DNA of 7,034 bases from Chryseobacterium sp. UBA6632 (lineage in GTDB: Bacteria; Bacteroidota; Bacteroidia; Flavobacteriales; Weeksellaceae): positions 620 to 7,653 of the forward strand of contig DKLU01000341.1 in assembly GCA_002455915.1 (NCBI GenBank), read 5' to 3'. The notes beneath the pieces were generated by a model. That model had not been told where the DNA came from. It worked only from the letters and a program-made list of their open reading frames with translations, and did no database searches. A program made the position numbers and the translations under genes. The first letter of the stretch is position 1. Every line of letters begins with the position of its first letter. Shown here one piece after another: positions 1 through 6,502 of this stretch.

Positions 1-122
1 TGCAAGCTGAATGCACTTTTAATACCTAAATGTAAGTTCCATAGCGTCTGTTTTCCTTTAACTTCGATATCACGGAAAATATCTTCTTTCGCATCTAATA
101 TTACGCGGATTTTGTAAACCAT
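1..122 (-). CDS. pRiA4b ORF-3 / IS1096-passenger-like protein, N-terminal fragment
   Basis: The reverse strand opens with ATG at 122-120 and stays open to the left window edge, giving about 40 residues that begin MVYKIRVILDAKEDIFRDIE. The start, with a short beta strand then 'RDIEVKGKQTLWNLHLGIKSAF', resembles the N-terminus of the small pRiA4b ORF-3-like family (often labelled 'IS1096 element passenger TnpR family protein') that is common as a single chromosomal gene in Bacteroidota. Despite that label nothing here suggests a transposon: no inverted repeats or transposase are visible. Its biochemical function is not established. The start is supported by being the first ATG downstream of a good promoter at 176-204, leaving a leader of roughly 45-50 nt. 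It is not part of the histidine kinase operon behind it, since a promoter and a possible terminator lie between. The family call comes from memory of the N-terminus only, because the rest is outside the window. Confidence 0.72.
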   Translation of the reverse strand, partial: MVYKIRVILDAKEDIFRDIEVKGKQTLWNLHLGIKSAFSL

Positions 123-175
123 ATCAGTTTTTAAATTACTTTTTTTGCCTTTATTATTATGATAAATCTCTATTG

Positions 176-204
176 CAAATATAAAATAAATGACATGTGA
201 CAAA
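176..204 (-). promoter_or_regulatory. Bacteroidota-type promoter for the gene at 1-122
   Basis: Read on the minus strand, TATATTTG (183-176) is an exact match to the Bacteroidota -7 consensus TAnnTTTG. A TTTG (204-201) lies 17 bp upstream, where a -33 TTG box is expected (17-23 bp). Transcription would start near 170, about 48 nt before the ATG at 122. This is the only promoter in the window with both elements intact, so the gene is probably constitutively expressed. Confidence 0.6.
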
Positions 205-237
205 AAAATATTTCAGGATTTTTTAAAATATTTTTTT
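202..237 (-). terminator. AT-only hairpin with U-tract, possible terminator of the histidine kinase operon
   Basis: AAAAAAATATTT at 202-213 and AAATATTTTTTT at 226-237 are perfect 12-bp inverted repeats around a 12-nt loop. In the leftward transcript leaving the kinase gene (stop at 257) the hairpin ends in seven U residues. It has no G-C pairs, so it would be weak. It sits 20 nt past the stop codon, and its U-tract overlaps the -33 box of the next gene's promoter. It could simply be low-complexity AT sequence. Confidence 0.3.
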
Positions 238-256
238 TTCTTACATTTTGCAAAAA

Positions 257-1288
257 TTATTTACTTTTTTCCAGCATGAAACTAAACTTGGTTCCTTCAA
301 GGTAAACACTCTCTACGGTAATGTTTTCGTTGTGAGCCTCAAGAATATGCTTTACGATCGCCAATCCTAATCCAGAACCGCCTTCTCTTCTGCTTCGGCT
401 GGTTTCCACACGATAAAATCTTTCGAAAATTCTTGGTAAACTTTCAGATTTTATTCCCATTCCGTTGTCTATGACCTCTATTAACACTTTATTTTTCAGA
501 ACGCTTGTTTTTACCACTACTTTTGCTTCCTGACGGTTGGCGTAGTGAATAGCATTTGAAATTAAATTAATAAAAACCTGCGACATTTTTTGTTTATCGG
601 CATCTACAAATATTTGCGGCTGCAAGGTCTGTATCTGCAACGTTGCATTGTGCTTCTCTGCTTCCAAATCGAGAAGGTCGAAGATTTCTTTAATTAAAAG
701 ATTAACATCAAATCTGGAAACGGTAAGATTAATTTCTCCCGCTTCAAGCCTGTTGATCATATCTAAATCTGTAACGATAGCAATTAATCTTTCCACAGAT
801 TTATCAATTCTCTCAAGATATTTGTCGCGGATGGTTAAATTATCTACGCCGCCGTCACGCAACGTTTCAACATATCCCTGAATAGAAAACAGAGGTGTTT
901 TCAGCTCATGAGAAACGTTTCCGATGTATTCTTTTCGGTAGCTTTCCATTTCCTTCATCATGTCGATTTCTGTGACTTTTTGCTGATTTAGGTCTGAAAA
1001 TCGCTCTCCCAATTCTTTGATGGTAATATTTTCGTGATTATCGTTTACGATTTCCTGAGGTAAAAGCTGCGAAAGACCGCGAACCTGCTTTTTACCGTAA
1101 TAATTAAACAATAATTCCAGAACAACGTAATTGATCACGAAAATCACAAGAAGGCAGATAAACAAGCCTATTTTAAAGAATGGGGTACTGTAATAGATAT
1201 CTTTTAGTGAATCAAAAATAATCACTAAAAGAAACATCACCAATGTCAGAAGACAAGAGGCGATGAGGGTGAGTCTGTAAAATTTCAA
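257..1288 (-). CDS. phoR: PhoR-class sensor histidine kinase, minimal periplasmic domain
   Basis: This 343-aa inner-membrane kinase probably autophosphorylates and passes phosphate to the response regulator encoded just upstream. Two membrane segments (about residues 7-27 and 36-62) are separated by a loop of only about ten residues, so it is unlikely to bind a ligand in the periplasm. A cytoplasmic linker of about 50 residues (63-115) shows no PAS domain and no clear HAMP. The HisKA domain carries the H-box HELKTPL with H127, E128 and T131; the HExxT pattern is typical of kinases that also dephosphorylate their partner. The ATPase domain shows the N-box (N241, N245), G1 (DNGMGI, 274-279), F-box (FERFYR, 288-293) and G2 (GGSGLGLA, 303-310), all intact. 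The order regulator then kinase, with a 48-nt gap and no visible promoter, indicates one operon. The short loop is like E. coli PhoR, which takes its signal from Pst/PhoU rather than directly, but E. coli PhoR has a PAS domain that is missing here. The symbol is by class resemblance and genomic context, not proven orthology. Confidence 0.9.
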   Translation of the reverse strand: MKFYRLTLIASCLLTLVMFLLVIIFDSLKDIYYSTPFFKIGLFICLLVIFVINYVVLELLFNYYGKKQVRGLSQLLPQEIVNDNHENITIKELGERFSDLNQQKVTEIDMMKEMESYRKEYIGNVSHELKTPLFSIQGYVETLRDGGVDNLTIRDKYLERIDKSVERLIAIVTDLDMINRLEAGEINLTVSRFDVNLLIKEIFDLLDLEAEKHNATLQIQTLQPQIFVDADKQKMSQVFINLISNAIHYANRQEAKVVVKTSVLKNKVLIEVIDNGMGIKSESLPRIFERFYRVETSRSRREGGSGLGLAIVKHILEAHNENITVESVYLEGTKFSFMLEKSK

Positions 1289-1336
1289 TTTTACAACGTT
1301 TTTTATTGGTTGATGTAAATTTAACGAAATTGAGTA

Positions 1337-2014
1337 TTAAACAATAAGTTTATACCCAATTCCTTTTAATGTCTGAATGGTATTGATACCAAGCTTTTCT
1401 CTTAATCTTCTGATGTGAACGTCTATAGTTCTCTCGCCCACGATAACATCGTTCCCCCAAACTTTTTCAAGAATTTCTTCTCTTTTGAAAACTTTTTCAG
1501 TGTTTGAAGCTAAAAGATACAACAGATCAAATTCTTTTTTGGGAAGTAAAAACTGCTGCCCCGACTTTGATACTCTGAAGTTATCTTTATCGATCACTAA
1601 ATCTCCAATCTCTATTAATTTCGCATTATCAGAAACCTGAGAGGTTAATTGTAACAACGCATTAACTTTAGAAATAAGAATTTTTGGTTTGATCAGTTTT
1701 ACGATATAGTCATTCGCACCTGCCTGGAAACCTGCCAATTGTGAAAATTCTTCGCTTCTTGCAGAAAGGAAAACGATTAATGTTTTCTGAAGTTCTTTAA
1801 TCTTACGGAGTTCCTGGCATGTTTCGATACCGTCTTTTTCCGGCATCATGACATCTAATAAAATAAGATCAGGGACAATTTCTTTGGCTTTATCTATACC
1901 TTCGTTACCGTTTGTGGCTGTATAAATGTCGTAGCCTTCTTTTTCTAAATTGTAAGACAGAATCTCTAAAATATCCAGTTCATCGTCTATTAAGAGGATT
2001 TTCTTTTGGTTCAT
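1337..2014 (-). CDS. phoB: PhoB/OmpR-class response regulator
   Basis: This 225-aa protein is a cytoplasmic DNA-binding response regulator. The receiver domain (about 4-120) has the acidic pair D10/D11 with E12, the phospho-acceptor D54 in LLDVMMPEKDG, the switch Ser S84 (in FLSAR), Y103 and the invariant Lys K106. The C-terminal winged helix (about 133-225) is of the OmpR/PhoB type, with the recognition-helix signature RTIDVHIRRLREKLG (195-209) and the closing wing GIGYKLIV. One feature is odd: the residue after K106 is Leu (codon CTG), where this family nearly always has a cis-proline (KP). The start ATG at 2014-2012 gives the normal N-terminus length. It is the first gene of an operon with the kinase and is divergent from the TonB-dependent receptor gene; TTAA trains on both sides of the shared intergenic region are likely binding sites for this protein. 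The partner assignment is firm from gene order. The phosphate role is inferred, and other OmpR-family roles remain possible. Confidence 0.93.
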   Translation of the reverse strand: MNQKKILLIDDELDILEILSYNLEKEGYDIYTATNGNEGIDKAKEIVPDLILLDVMMPEKDGIETCQELRKIKELQKTLIVFLSARSEEFSQLAGFQAGANDYIVKLIKPKILISKVNALLQLTSQVSDNAKLIEIGDLVIDKDNFRVSKSGQQFLLPKKEFDLLYLLASNTEKVFKREEILEKVWGNDVIVGERTIDVHIRRLREKLGINTIQTLKGIGYKLIV

Positions 2015-2030
2015 TTTTAATTTTTACTAG

Positions 2031-2063
2031 GTCAAAGTTAATAATATTTTAATCACAGTTTAA
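2031..2063 (-). promoter_or_regulatory. 11-bp phased TTAA train upstream of the response regulator gene (candidate PhoB box)
   Basis: On the minus strand three consecutive 11-nt units begin at 2063, 2052 and 2041 with TTAAAC, TTAAAA and TTAACT. The period is exact. PhoB/PhoP-family regulators bind head-to-tail direct repeats with an 11-bp period, and Bacillus PhoP prefers TTAACA-like half sites. The third unit overlaps the candidate -7 element at 2033-2040, so binding here could repress, or the functional promoter may lie elsewhere. TTAA is common in AT-rich DNA, so the exact phasing, not the motif itself, is the evidence. Confidence 0.4.
2033..2040 (-). promoter_or_regulatory. Candidate -7 element of the regulator-kinase operon
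   Basis: Minus-strand TAACTTTG matches TAnnTTTG exactly. There is no TTG at the -33 distance (positions 2058-2066), which would fit an activator-dependent or weak promoter. The leader would be only about 12 nt before the ATG at 2014, short but possible in a phylum that does not rely on Shine-Dalgarno pairing. Confidence 0.35.
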
Positions 2064-2101
2064 GAAAAGCATTATCGTTCACATAAAGTTAACAATAATA
2101 T
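2034..2101. repeat. Imperfect direct repeat AAAGTTAAyAAT in the divergent control region
   Basis: AAAGTTAATAATAT at 2034-2047 recurs as AAAGTTAACAATAATAT at 2085-2101, 51 bp apart. The second copy contains the palindrome GTTAAC (2088-2093). The first copy coincides with the -7 element of the regulator gene. The pair may be extra operator sequence, or chance in AT-rich DNA. Confidence 0.3.
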
Positions 2102-2108
2102 CCCTTTC

Positions 2109-2141
2109 TTAATATTTAGTTAAAAAAAAATTAAAATTTAC
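2109..2141 (+). promoter_or_regulatory. 11-bp phased TTAA train upstream of the TonB-dependent receptor gene (candidate PhoB box)
   Basis: TTAA tetramers start at 2109, 2120 and 2131, exactly 11 bp apart (units beginning TTAATA, TTAAAA, TTAAAA), and a degenerate fourth unit TAAACC starts at 2142. The train lies 27 bp upstream of the -7-like element at 2169, or 17 bp if the fourth unit counts, and takes the place where a -33 box is missing. That is a sensible position for activation by the divergently encoded PhoB-class regulator. The same stretch also holds an inverted repeat TTTAGT (2115-2120) / ACTAAA (2140-2145), so a dimeric repressor-type operator is an alternative reading. Confidence 0.42.
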
Positions 2142-2168
2142 TAAACCATTTACCCCGTCAATCTTTTA

Positions 2169-2176
2169 TTCCTTTG
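2169..2176 (+). promoter_or_regulatory. Candidate -7 element for the receptor-lipoprotein operon
   Basis: TTCCTTTG differs from TAnnTTTG at one conserved position and has no TTG box 17-23 bp upstream. Transcription would start near 2183, leaving a leader of about 24 nt to the ATG at 2207. The weak core promoter fits dependence on an activator bound to the TTAA train at 2109-2141. Confidence 0.4.
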
Positions 2177-2206
2177 CACCGAAAGAATCTAGTAAGATAA
2201 AGTAAA

Positions 2207-4999
2207 ATGAAAAAACAACTCCACAAGAGCATTATGCTACTTGCCTTGTTTTCTGCCAGCTACGCATTCGCGCAAAGCCAGGTTTTAGAAGGTAGGGTAT
2301 TGGATGAGAAGGATAATACTCCTATCGAAGGGGTAAAAGTAAAGGTAAATGATCAGGAAGTAACGACTGACATTTCCGGAAACTACTCTCTCAGCCTTCC
2401 TCCCGGCACCAACTATATTATAACAGTAACTTCCAACGGATACAACAGAAAAGAGATCAGCGAGGTTGTGGTAAAAAGTGATGCTAATACTCATCTTGAT
2501 ATTGTTTTAGACAAGCCATCTACGAAGGAAAAACAAATCGAGGGGGTTGTTATCAGATCCAACGCAAGAAAAGAAACCATTGCTTCAACCATCGGTTTAC
2601 AGAGAAATGCAGGTGTAGTTTCACAGGTTATCGGTGTTGAAGCGATCAAAAGAAGTCCGGATAGAAACACGGGAGAAGTTCTGAAAAGAGTTTCGGGGGT
2701 GAGTTTATTCGACGGAAAATATATTGTGGTAAGAGGTTTATCAGACCGTTACAATCAGGCTATGTTGAACGGTATTCAGCTATCGAGTACAGAGCCAGAT
2801 AGAAAAACGTTCTCTTTCGATCTTTTCCCTGCAAACGTAATTGAAACGCTTGTTATCAACAAAACTTTCATTCCTGAATACAGTGGAGAATGGGGAGGTG
2901 GATTGATCCAGGTAAATACGAAAGATATTCCTAATAAAAACTTTTTCAATCTTCAGGTAGGTGTTGGTGGAAACTCTATCACAATGGGACATGAGTTCCG
3001 TATGCAGAAAGGCGGAAAATGGGATTTCTTAGGAATTGATGACGGATACAGAAAACTTCCTACAGGTATGCCTGCAAAAAATGATTTCACACTTTTGGAT
3101 GATGCTGCTAAAACAGCAATCGGGCAGAAATATGTGAAAAATTTAGGCTACAATACGATAGGATTCCCTGAAAATTTAAGCTTACAATTAGACGGAGGTT
3201 TCAATACAAAGGTTTTTGGAAAAGATTTAGGCGTAATCGCTGTTTTAAACTATTCCAACAACAAAAGAAGAACAGAATCTAAAAACAGCTTTTTCACCAT
3301 CAATGGAGAACAGGCAGATACCAACTTCGATTATTTTACTGAAAAATATCAGAACGACGTTATTCTAGGAGGTTTATTAAATCTTACTTTAAAACTAAAT
3401 AACAACAATAAAATTTCCCTGAAAAACATCATTACCAACAATACGGTAAACCACATGTCTTTCAGAACAGGAAAAGATTTTGAATTTGATCCAATTAACG
3501 GGACAAATATCATGGCGAGAGAAATTGGATTTAAAGAAACAACTTTCTACAATTCAACGCTAAACGGAACGCATAAAATAGACGCTCTTGGAGGTCTTAC
3601 GGTTAACTGGTACGGAAGTTTCGGTATCCTGGATCAGTACATTCCATTATTACAACGTTTACAGTATAACGAATATCCGAACTTACCGGGAAGCCCTTAT
3701 TTAGCACTAATTTCTAACGGTCTTTCTCAAAAATCAGGAAGTATTTTCTACTCTACTCTGAGCGATTATCTATACAACGCCGGTGGAGATGTTTCTAAAA
3801 CTTTCGAAATGTTTGGTCAAAAGCAGACCGTAAAAGGTGGATATTTATTCCAGGTGAAAGACAGAATTTATAACTCAAGACCCTTCTCTGTAAGATTAGC
3901 AGGTTACAACCAAGGATTGCTTTCTCAGCCTTTTGAATCCATCTTTAATGCTGAAAACTTCGGAACAGATGGAACTAAATTTACGTTCGACGAAATCGGT
4001 GGAAACCAGTACAGATATATTGCTAACACTATTCTAAACGCAGGATATTTACAGTTTGATAATAACTTTACACCTTGGTTCAGAGCAGTTTGGGGATTAA
4101 GAATTGAAAACTTCGACCAGTTGGTAGGAAGCGTAAGAAGAAGCGACGACCGTTTTGTAAACACTCGTGTAACCGACTTTTTACCAGCGTTGAACATGAC
4201 ATTTAAGCTTACTAACAACATGAACTTACGTGTTGCCGGTTCGCAAACTGTGGTAAGACCAGAATTTAGAGAAGTTTCGCCTTTAGCATATTATGATTTC
4301 GATTTAGGAGCTACTGTTATCGGTAACAAATTTATCGAAAGAACAAAGATCACAAACGCCGATTTACGTTGGGAGTGGTATCCTAGAAACGGAGAGATCC
4401 TTTCCGTGGCTGGTTTCTATAAAAACTTCAAAAACCCGATCGAATTATACTTCAACCAATCTGGGGTAGGAACAAGTAACACATTCAACTATCTGAATGT
4501 TGATAAAGCTGATGCTTACGGTTTAGAGCTTGAATTCAGAAAGAAACTTGATTTCATGAGCGCGCTTAAGAACTTCACATTGGGAGGTAACTTCGCTTTA
4601 ATTAAAAATAAAGTGTCTGATAAAGAAACGAATATCGACAGACCAATGCAGGGGCAGTCTCCTTACACAATTAACCTAAGTCTTCAGTATGATACTGAAA
4701 AATCTGGATGGAGCTCTACGGTACTTTTCAACATGATCGGAAGAAGAATTCTTTATGTAGGAAACGATCAGGTTCCGCCAATCTGGGAAAACCCAAGACC
4801 ACTTCTTGATTTCCAGGTGGCTAAAAAAATCTGGCAGAATAAAGGAGAAATTAAACTTAACGTTTCAGATATCCTAAACCGTCGTGCGAAGTTTTATCAT
4901 GACCTGAACAACAACAAAAAATACGACAGTTCAGACGCGCTTGCTATAGACAGATTAACAGGTACAAACATCAGTTTAACGCTTGGATATAGCTTTTAA
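2207..4999 (+). CDS. TonB-dependent outer-membrane receptor with carboxypeptidase-regulatory-like N-terminal domain
   Basis: This 930-aa protein should form a gated outer-membrane barrel importing a substrate with TonB-ExbB-ExbD energy. A signal peptide (residues 1-22, cleavage after AFA, mature Gln23) is followed by a carboxypeptidase-regulatory-like beta-sandwich (about 25-102; DISGNYSLSLPPG, lipid-facing GYN motif) typical of Bacteroidota receptors. A TonB-box-like stretch (about 111-118) leads into the plug domain (about 120-240), with VLKRVSGVSLFDGKYIVVRG and YSGEWGGGLIQVNTK near its end. The barrel runs from about 245 to the terminal strand ending LGYSF, with the C-terminal Phe expected by the BAM machinery. 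Near the end, D899-x-N-x-N-xxx-D907-xx-D910 looks like a calcium-binding loop in the last extracellular loop. The length is ordinary for this class and shorter than most SusC proteins, and no susD gene follows. The next gene is 45 nt downstream with no promoter or terminator between, so the two are probably co-transcribed. The substrate cannot be read from the sequence; control by the adjacent PhoBR-like pair suggests a phosphate-related one. Confidence 0.93.
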   Translation: MKKQLHKSIMLLALFSASYAFAQSQVLEGRVLDEKDNTPIEGVKVKVNDQEVTTDISGNYSLSLPPGTNYIITVTSNGYNRKEISEVVVKSDANTHLDIVLDKPSTKEKQIEGVVIRSNARKETIASTIGLQRNAGVVSQVIGVEAIKRSPDRNTGEVLKRVSGVSLFDGKYIVVRGLSDRYNQAMLNGIQLSSTEPDRKTFSFDLFPANVIETLVINKTFIPEYSGEWGGGLIQVNTKDIPNKNFFNLQVGVGGNSITMGHEFRMQKGGKWDFLGIDDGYRKLPTGMPAKNDFTLLDDAAKTAIGQKYVKNLGYNTIGFPENLSLQLDGGFNTKVFGKDLGVIAVLNYSNNKRRTESKNSFFTINGEQADTNFDYFTEKYQNDVILGGLLNLTLKLNNNNKISLKNIITNNTVNHMSFRTGKDFEFDPINGTNIMAREIGFKETTFYNSTLNGTHKIDALGGLTVNWYGSFGILDQYIPLLQRLQYNEYPNLPGSPYLALISNGLSQKSGSIFYSTLSDYLYNAGGDVSKTFEMFGQKQTVKGGYLFQVKDRIYNSRPFSVRLAGYNQGLLSQPFESIFNAENFGTDGTKFTFDEIGGNQYRYIANTILNAGYLQFDNNFTPWFRAVWGLRIENFDQLVGSVRRSDDRFVNTRVTDFLPALNMTFKLTNNMNLRVAGSQTVVRPEFREVSPLAYYDFDLGATVIGNKFIERTKITNADLRWEWYPRNGEILSVAGFYKNFKNPIELYFNQSGVGTSNTFNYLNVDKADAYGLELEFRKKLDFMSALKNFTLGGNFALIKNKVSDKETNIDRPMQGQSPYTINLSLQYDTEKSGWSSTVLFNMIGRRILYVGNDQVPPIWENPRPLLDFQVAKKIWQNKGEIKLNVSDILNRRAKFYHDLNNNKKYDSSDALAIDRLTGTNISLTLGYSF

Positions 5000-5044
5000 T
5001 TAAAAATAAATCAAAATCTAATAAAAAAAATAAGTCTTTATAAC

Positions 5045-6469
5045 ATGAAAAAATTTGTTTTATACTCTTTAATGCTAGGTACTTTAGTAACAACAGTTAC
5101 CGCATGTAGAAATATAGAAGAAGATGGACAAACTATTATAGAAAATGGTGGTTCAGGAAATGGAAGTACTGAAAACTTGATTCTTTCAGGAAAAATCACT
5201 TCAAATCTTACACTTAAAGCTAATAATATTTATAAGCTAAGAGGATTGGTATATGTAACAAACGGAGCAACTTTAACCATCGAGCCAGGAACTAAAATCG
5301 TTGGTGAGGCTGATAAAAACGGTTCTTTAATCATCACGAGAGGAAGTAAGATCATGGCAGAAGGTACTGCTACTAACCCGATTATCTTTACCTCTGAAAA
5401 ACCAAGTCCGAAAAGAGGTGACTGGGCAGGTTTGGTAATCTTGGGAGCTGCTCCTACTAACGCTTCTTTCAACAACCAAGCTGGTGTTGGAGAAATCGAA
5501 GGAGGTATCAACAACAGTGAAGGTTTAGGTCTTTACGGAGGTACAAATGCTGATGATAACAGCGGTATTCTTAAATATGTAAGAGTAGAATATGCAGGAT
5601 ATGCATTTTTACCAGACAAGGAGGTTAACGGTATTACTTTCGGAGGTGTAGGTAGAGGAACTACGGTAGATTATGTAGAAGTTGCTTACGCTAATGATGA
5701 TAGCTTCGAGTGGTTCGGGGGTACAGTAAACTGTTCTCACCTTATTTCTTACAAAGGTCTTGATGATGATTTCGATACTGATAACGGTTTCTCAGGAAAA
5801 ATTCAGTTCGGAATTGCAGTAAGAGATGCTCAGGTTGCTGACGTTTCTGGTTCAAACGCTTTTGAATCTGATAACGATGCGAACGGATCTGCTCTTACGC
5901 CACAAACATCTGCTACGTTCTCGAACATGACGATCATCGGGCCAATTAACTCTACAAGTTCAAGCACAAACGCGGGATCAATCAACTCATTATTCCAACA
6001 TGCTTTACAGATCAGAAGAAACTCTTCAATCTCTGTATTCAACTCTGTATTCACAGGATTCCCGATTGGTTTATTCATTGATGCAACTAAAGGAACGCCA
6101 ACAGATAACAACATCGTAAACTCTAACCTGGCTTTCCAAAACAATATTTTAGCAGGAAATACAACGCCTATAAAATTCGGACCCTCTACAACTTCTCCAA
6201 CGTCTTACACATTGGCAGATCTTACCAACTGGTACAACACAAACGGAAACACAATTCTTCAGTACACAGCTGATGTGAAGTTAACAGGTGCTTGGGCTCC
6301 TGCAGGTACTACGCCTAACTTCTCTCCTGCTTCTGGTTCTCCGTTGTTAACAGGTGGTGTATTTACGCACACAAAACTATCTAGCTGGTTTACTCCGGTT
6401 ACTTACAGAGGTGCTGTAAAAGACGCTAATGATACTTGGTATGCTGGTTGGACGAACTACAACTTATAA
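5045..6469 (+). CDS. Predicted surface-exposed lipoprotein with parallel beta-helix, receptor partner
   Basis: This is a 474-aa lipoprotein. A short signal peptide ends in the lipobox VTAC, with the acylated cysteine at C21. The following residues RNIEED place an acidic cluster at +5 to +7, resembling the lipoprotein export signal that sends Bacteroidota lipoproteins to the cell surface. A Gly/Asn/Ser linker (34-43) is followed by beta-helix rungs (about 45-135; TLTIEPGTKIVGEA, GSKIMAEGTATNPIIFTS), which resemble right-handed parallel beta-helix proteins. Two acidic loops, GLDDDFDTDNGFSG (238-251) and FESDNDANGS (273-282), look like metal or ligand sites and are the most characteristic part of the family as I recall it. 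The C-terminus ends YRGAVKDANDTWYAGWTNYN, a family signature; no type IX secretion C-terminal domain is evident. Related proteins occur next to TonB-dependent receptors in Bacteroidota and are often labelled only 'hypothetical' or, misleadingly, 'multidrug transporter'. It lies 45 nt after the receptor gene and is followed by a strong terminator, so it closes the operon. It probably captures substrate or caps the receptor; this is inferred from position. Confidence 0.88.
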   Translation: MKKFVLYSLMLGTLVTTVTACRNIEEDGQTIIENGGSGNGSTENLILSGKITSNLTLKANNIYKLRGLVYVTNGATLTIEPGTKIVGEADKNGSLIITRGSKIMAEGTATNPIIFTSEKPSPKRGDWAGLVILGAAPTNASFNNQAGVGEIEGGINNSEGLGLYGGTNADDNSGILKYVRVEYAGYAFLPDKEVNGITFGGVGRGTTVDYVEVAYANDDSFEWFGGTVNCSHLISYKGLDDDFDTDNGFSGKIQFGIAVRDAQVADVSGSNAFESDNDANGSALTPQTSATFSNMTIIGPINSTSSSTNAGSINSLFQHALQIRRNSSISVFNSVFTGFPIGLFIDATKGTPTDNNIVNSNLAFQNNILAGNTTPIKFGPSTTSPTSYTLADLTNWYNTNGNTILQYTADVKLTGAWAPAGTTPNFSPASGSPLLTGGVFTHTKLSSWFTPVTYRGAVKDANDTWYAGWTNYNL

Positions 6470-6502
6470 TCAATAGTAATTAGTTTCTTCATATCAAATT
6501 AA

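Noticed and set aside
1..122. Mobile element because of the 'IS1096 passenger' family name
   Set aside because: No transposase, terminal inverted repeats or target duplication are visible; the family is widespread as a chromosomal gene.
246..255. Palindrome TTTTGCAAAA just after the kinase stop codon
   Set aside because: It is a 10-bp palindrome with no loop and no U-tract, and such short A/T palindromes are expected by chance here.
648..881. 77-codon plus-strand reading frame opposite the histidine kinase
   Set aside because: It lies fully antisense to the HisKA-coding part of an intact kinase gene, has no promoter or family resemblance, and its composition follows from the opposite strand.
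2285..2992. Two minus-strand frames (2285-2494, 2780-2992) inside the receptor gene
   Set aside because: Both are antisense to strongly conserved domain sequence of the receptor and show no protein-family features.
3925..4221. 98-codon minus-strand frame inside the receptor barrel
   Set aside because: It is antisense to barrel strands with a clear amphipathic pattern; no start context or recognisable motif.
5000..5044. Separate promoter for the lipoprotein gene
   Set aside because: The 45-nt gap has no TAnnTTTG element and no terminator before it, so co-transcription with the receptor gene is more likely.
5230..6144. Two minus-strand frames (5230-5514, 5830-6144) opposite the lipoprotein gene
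   Set aside because: They are mirror frames of the repetitive beta-helix sequence, a common source of long spurious frames.
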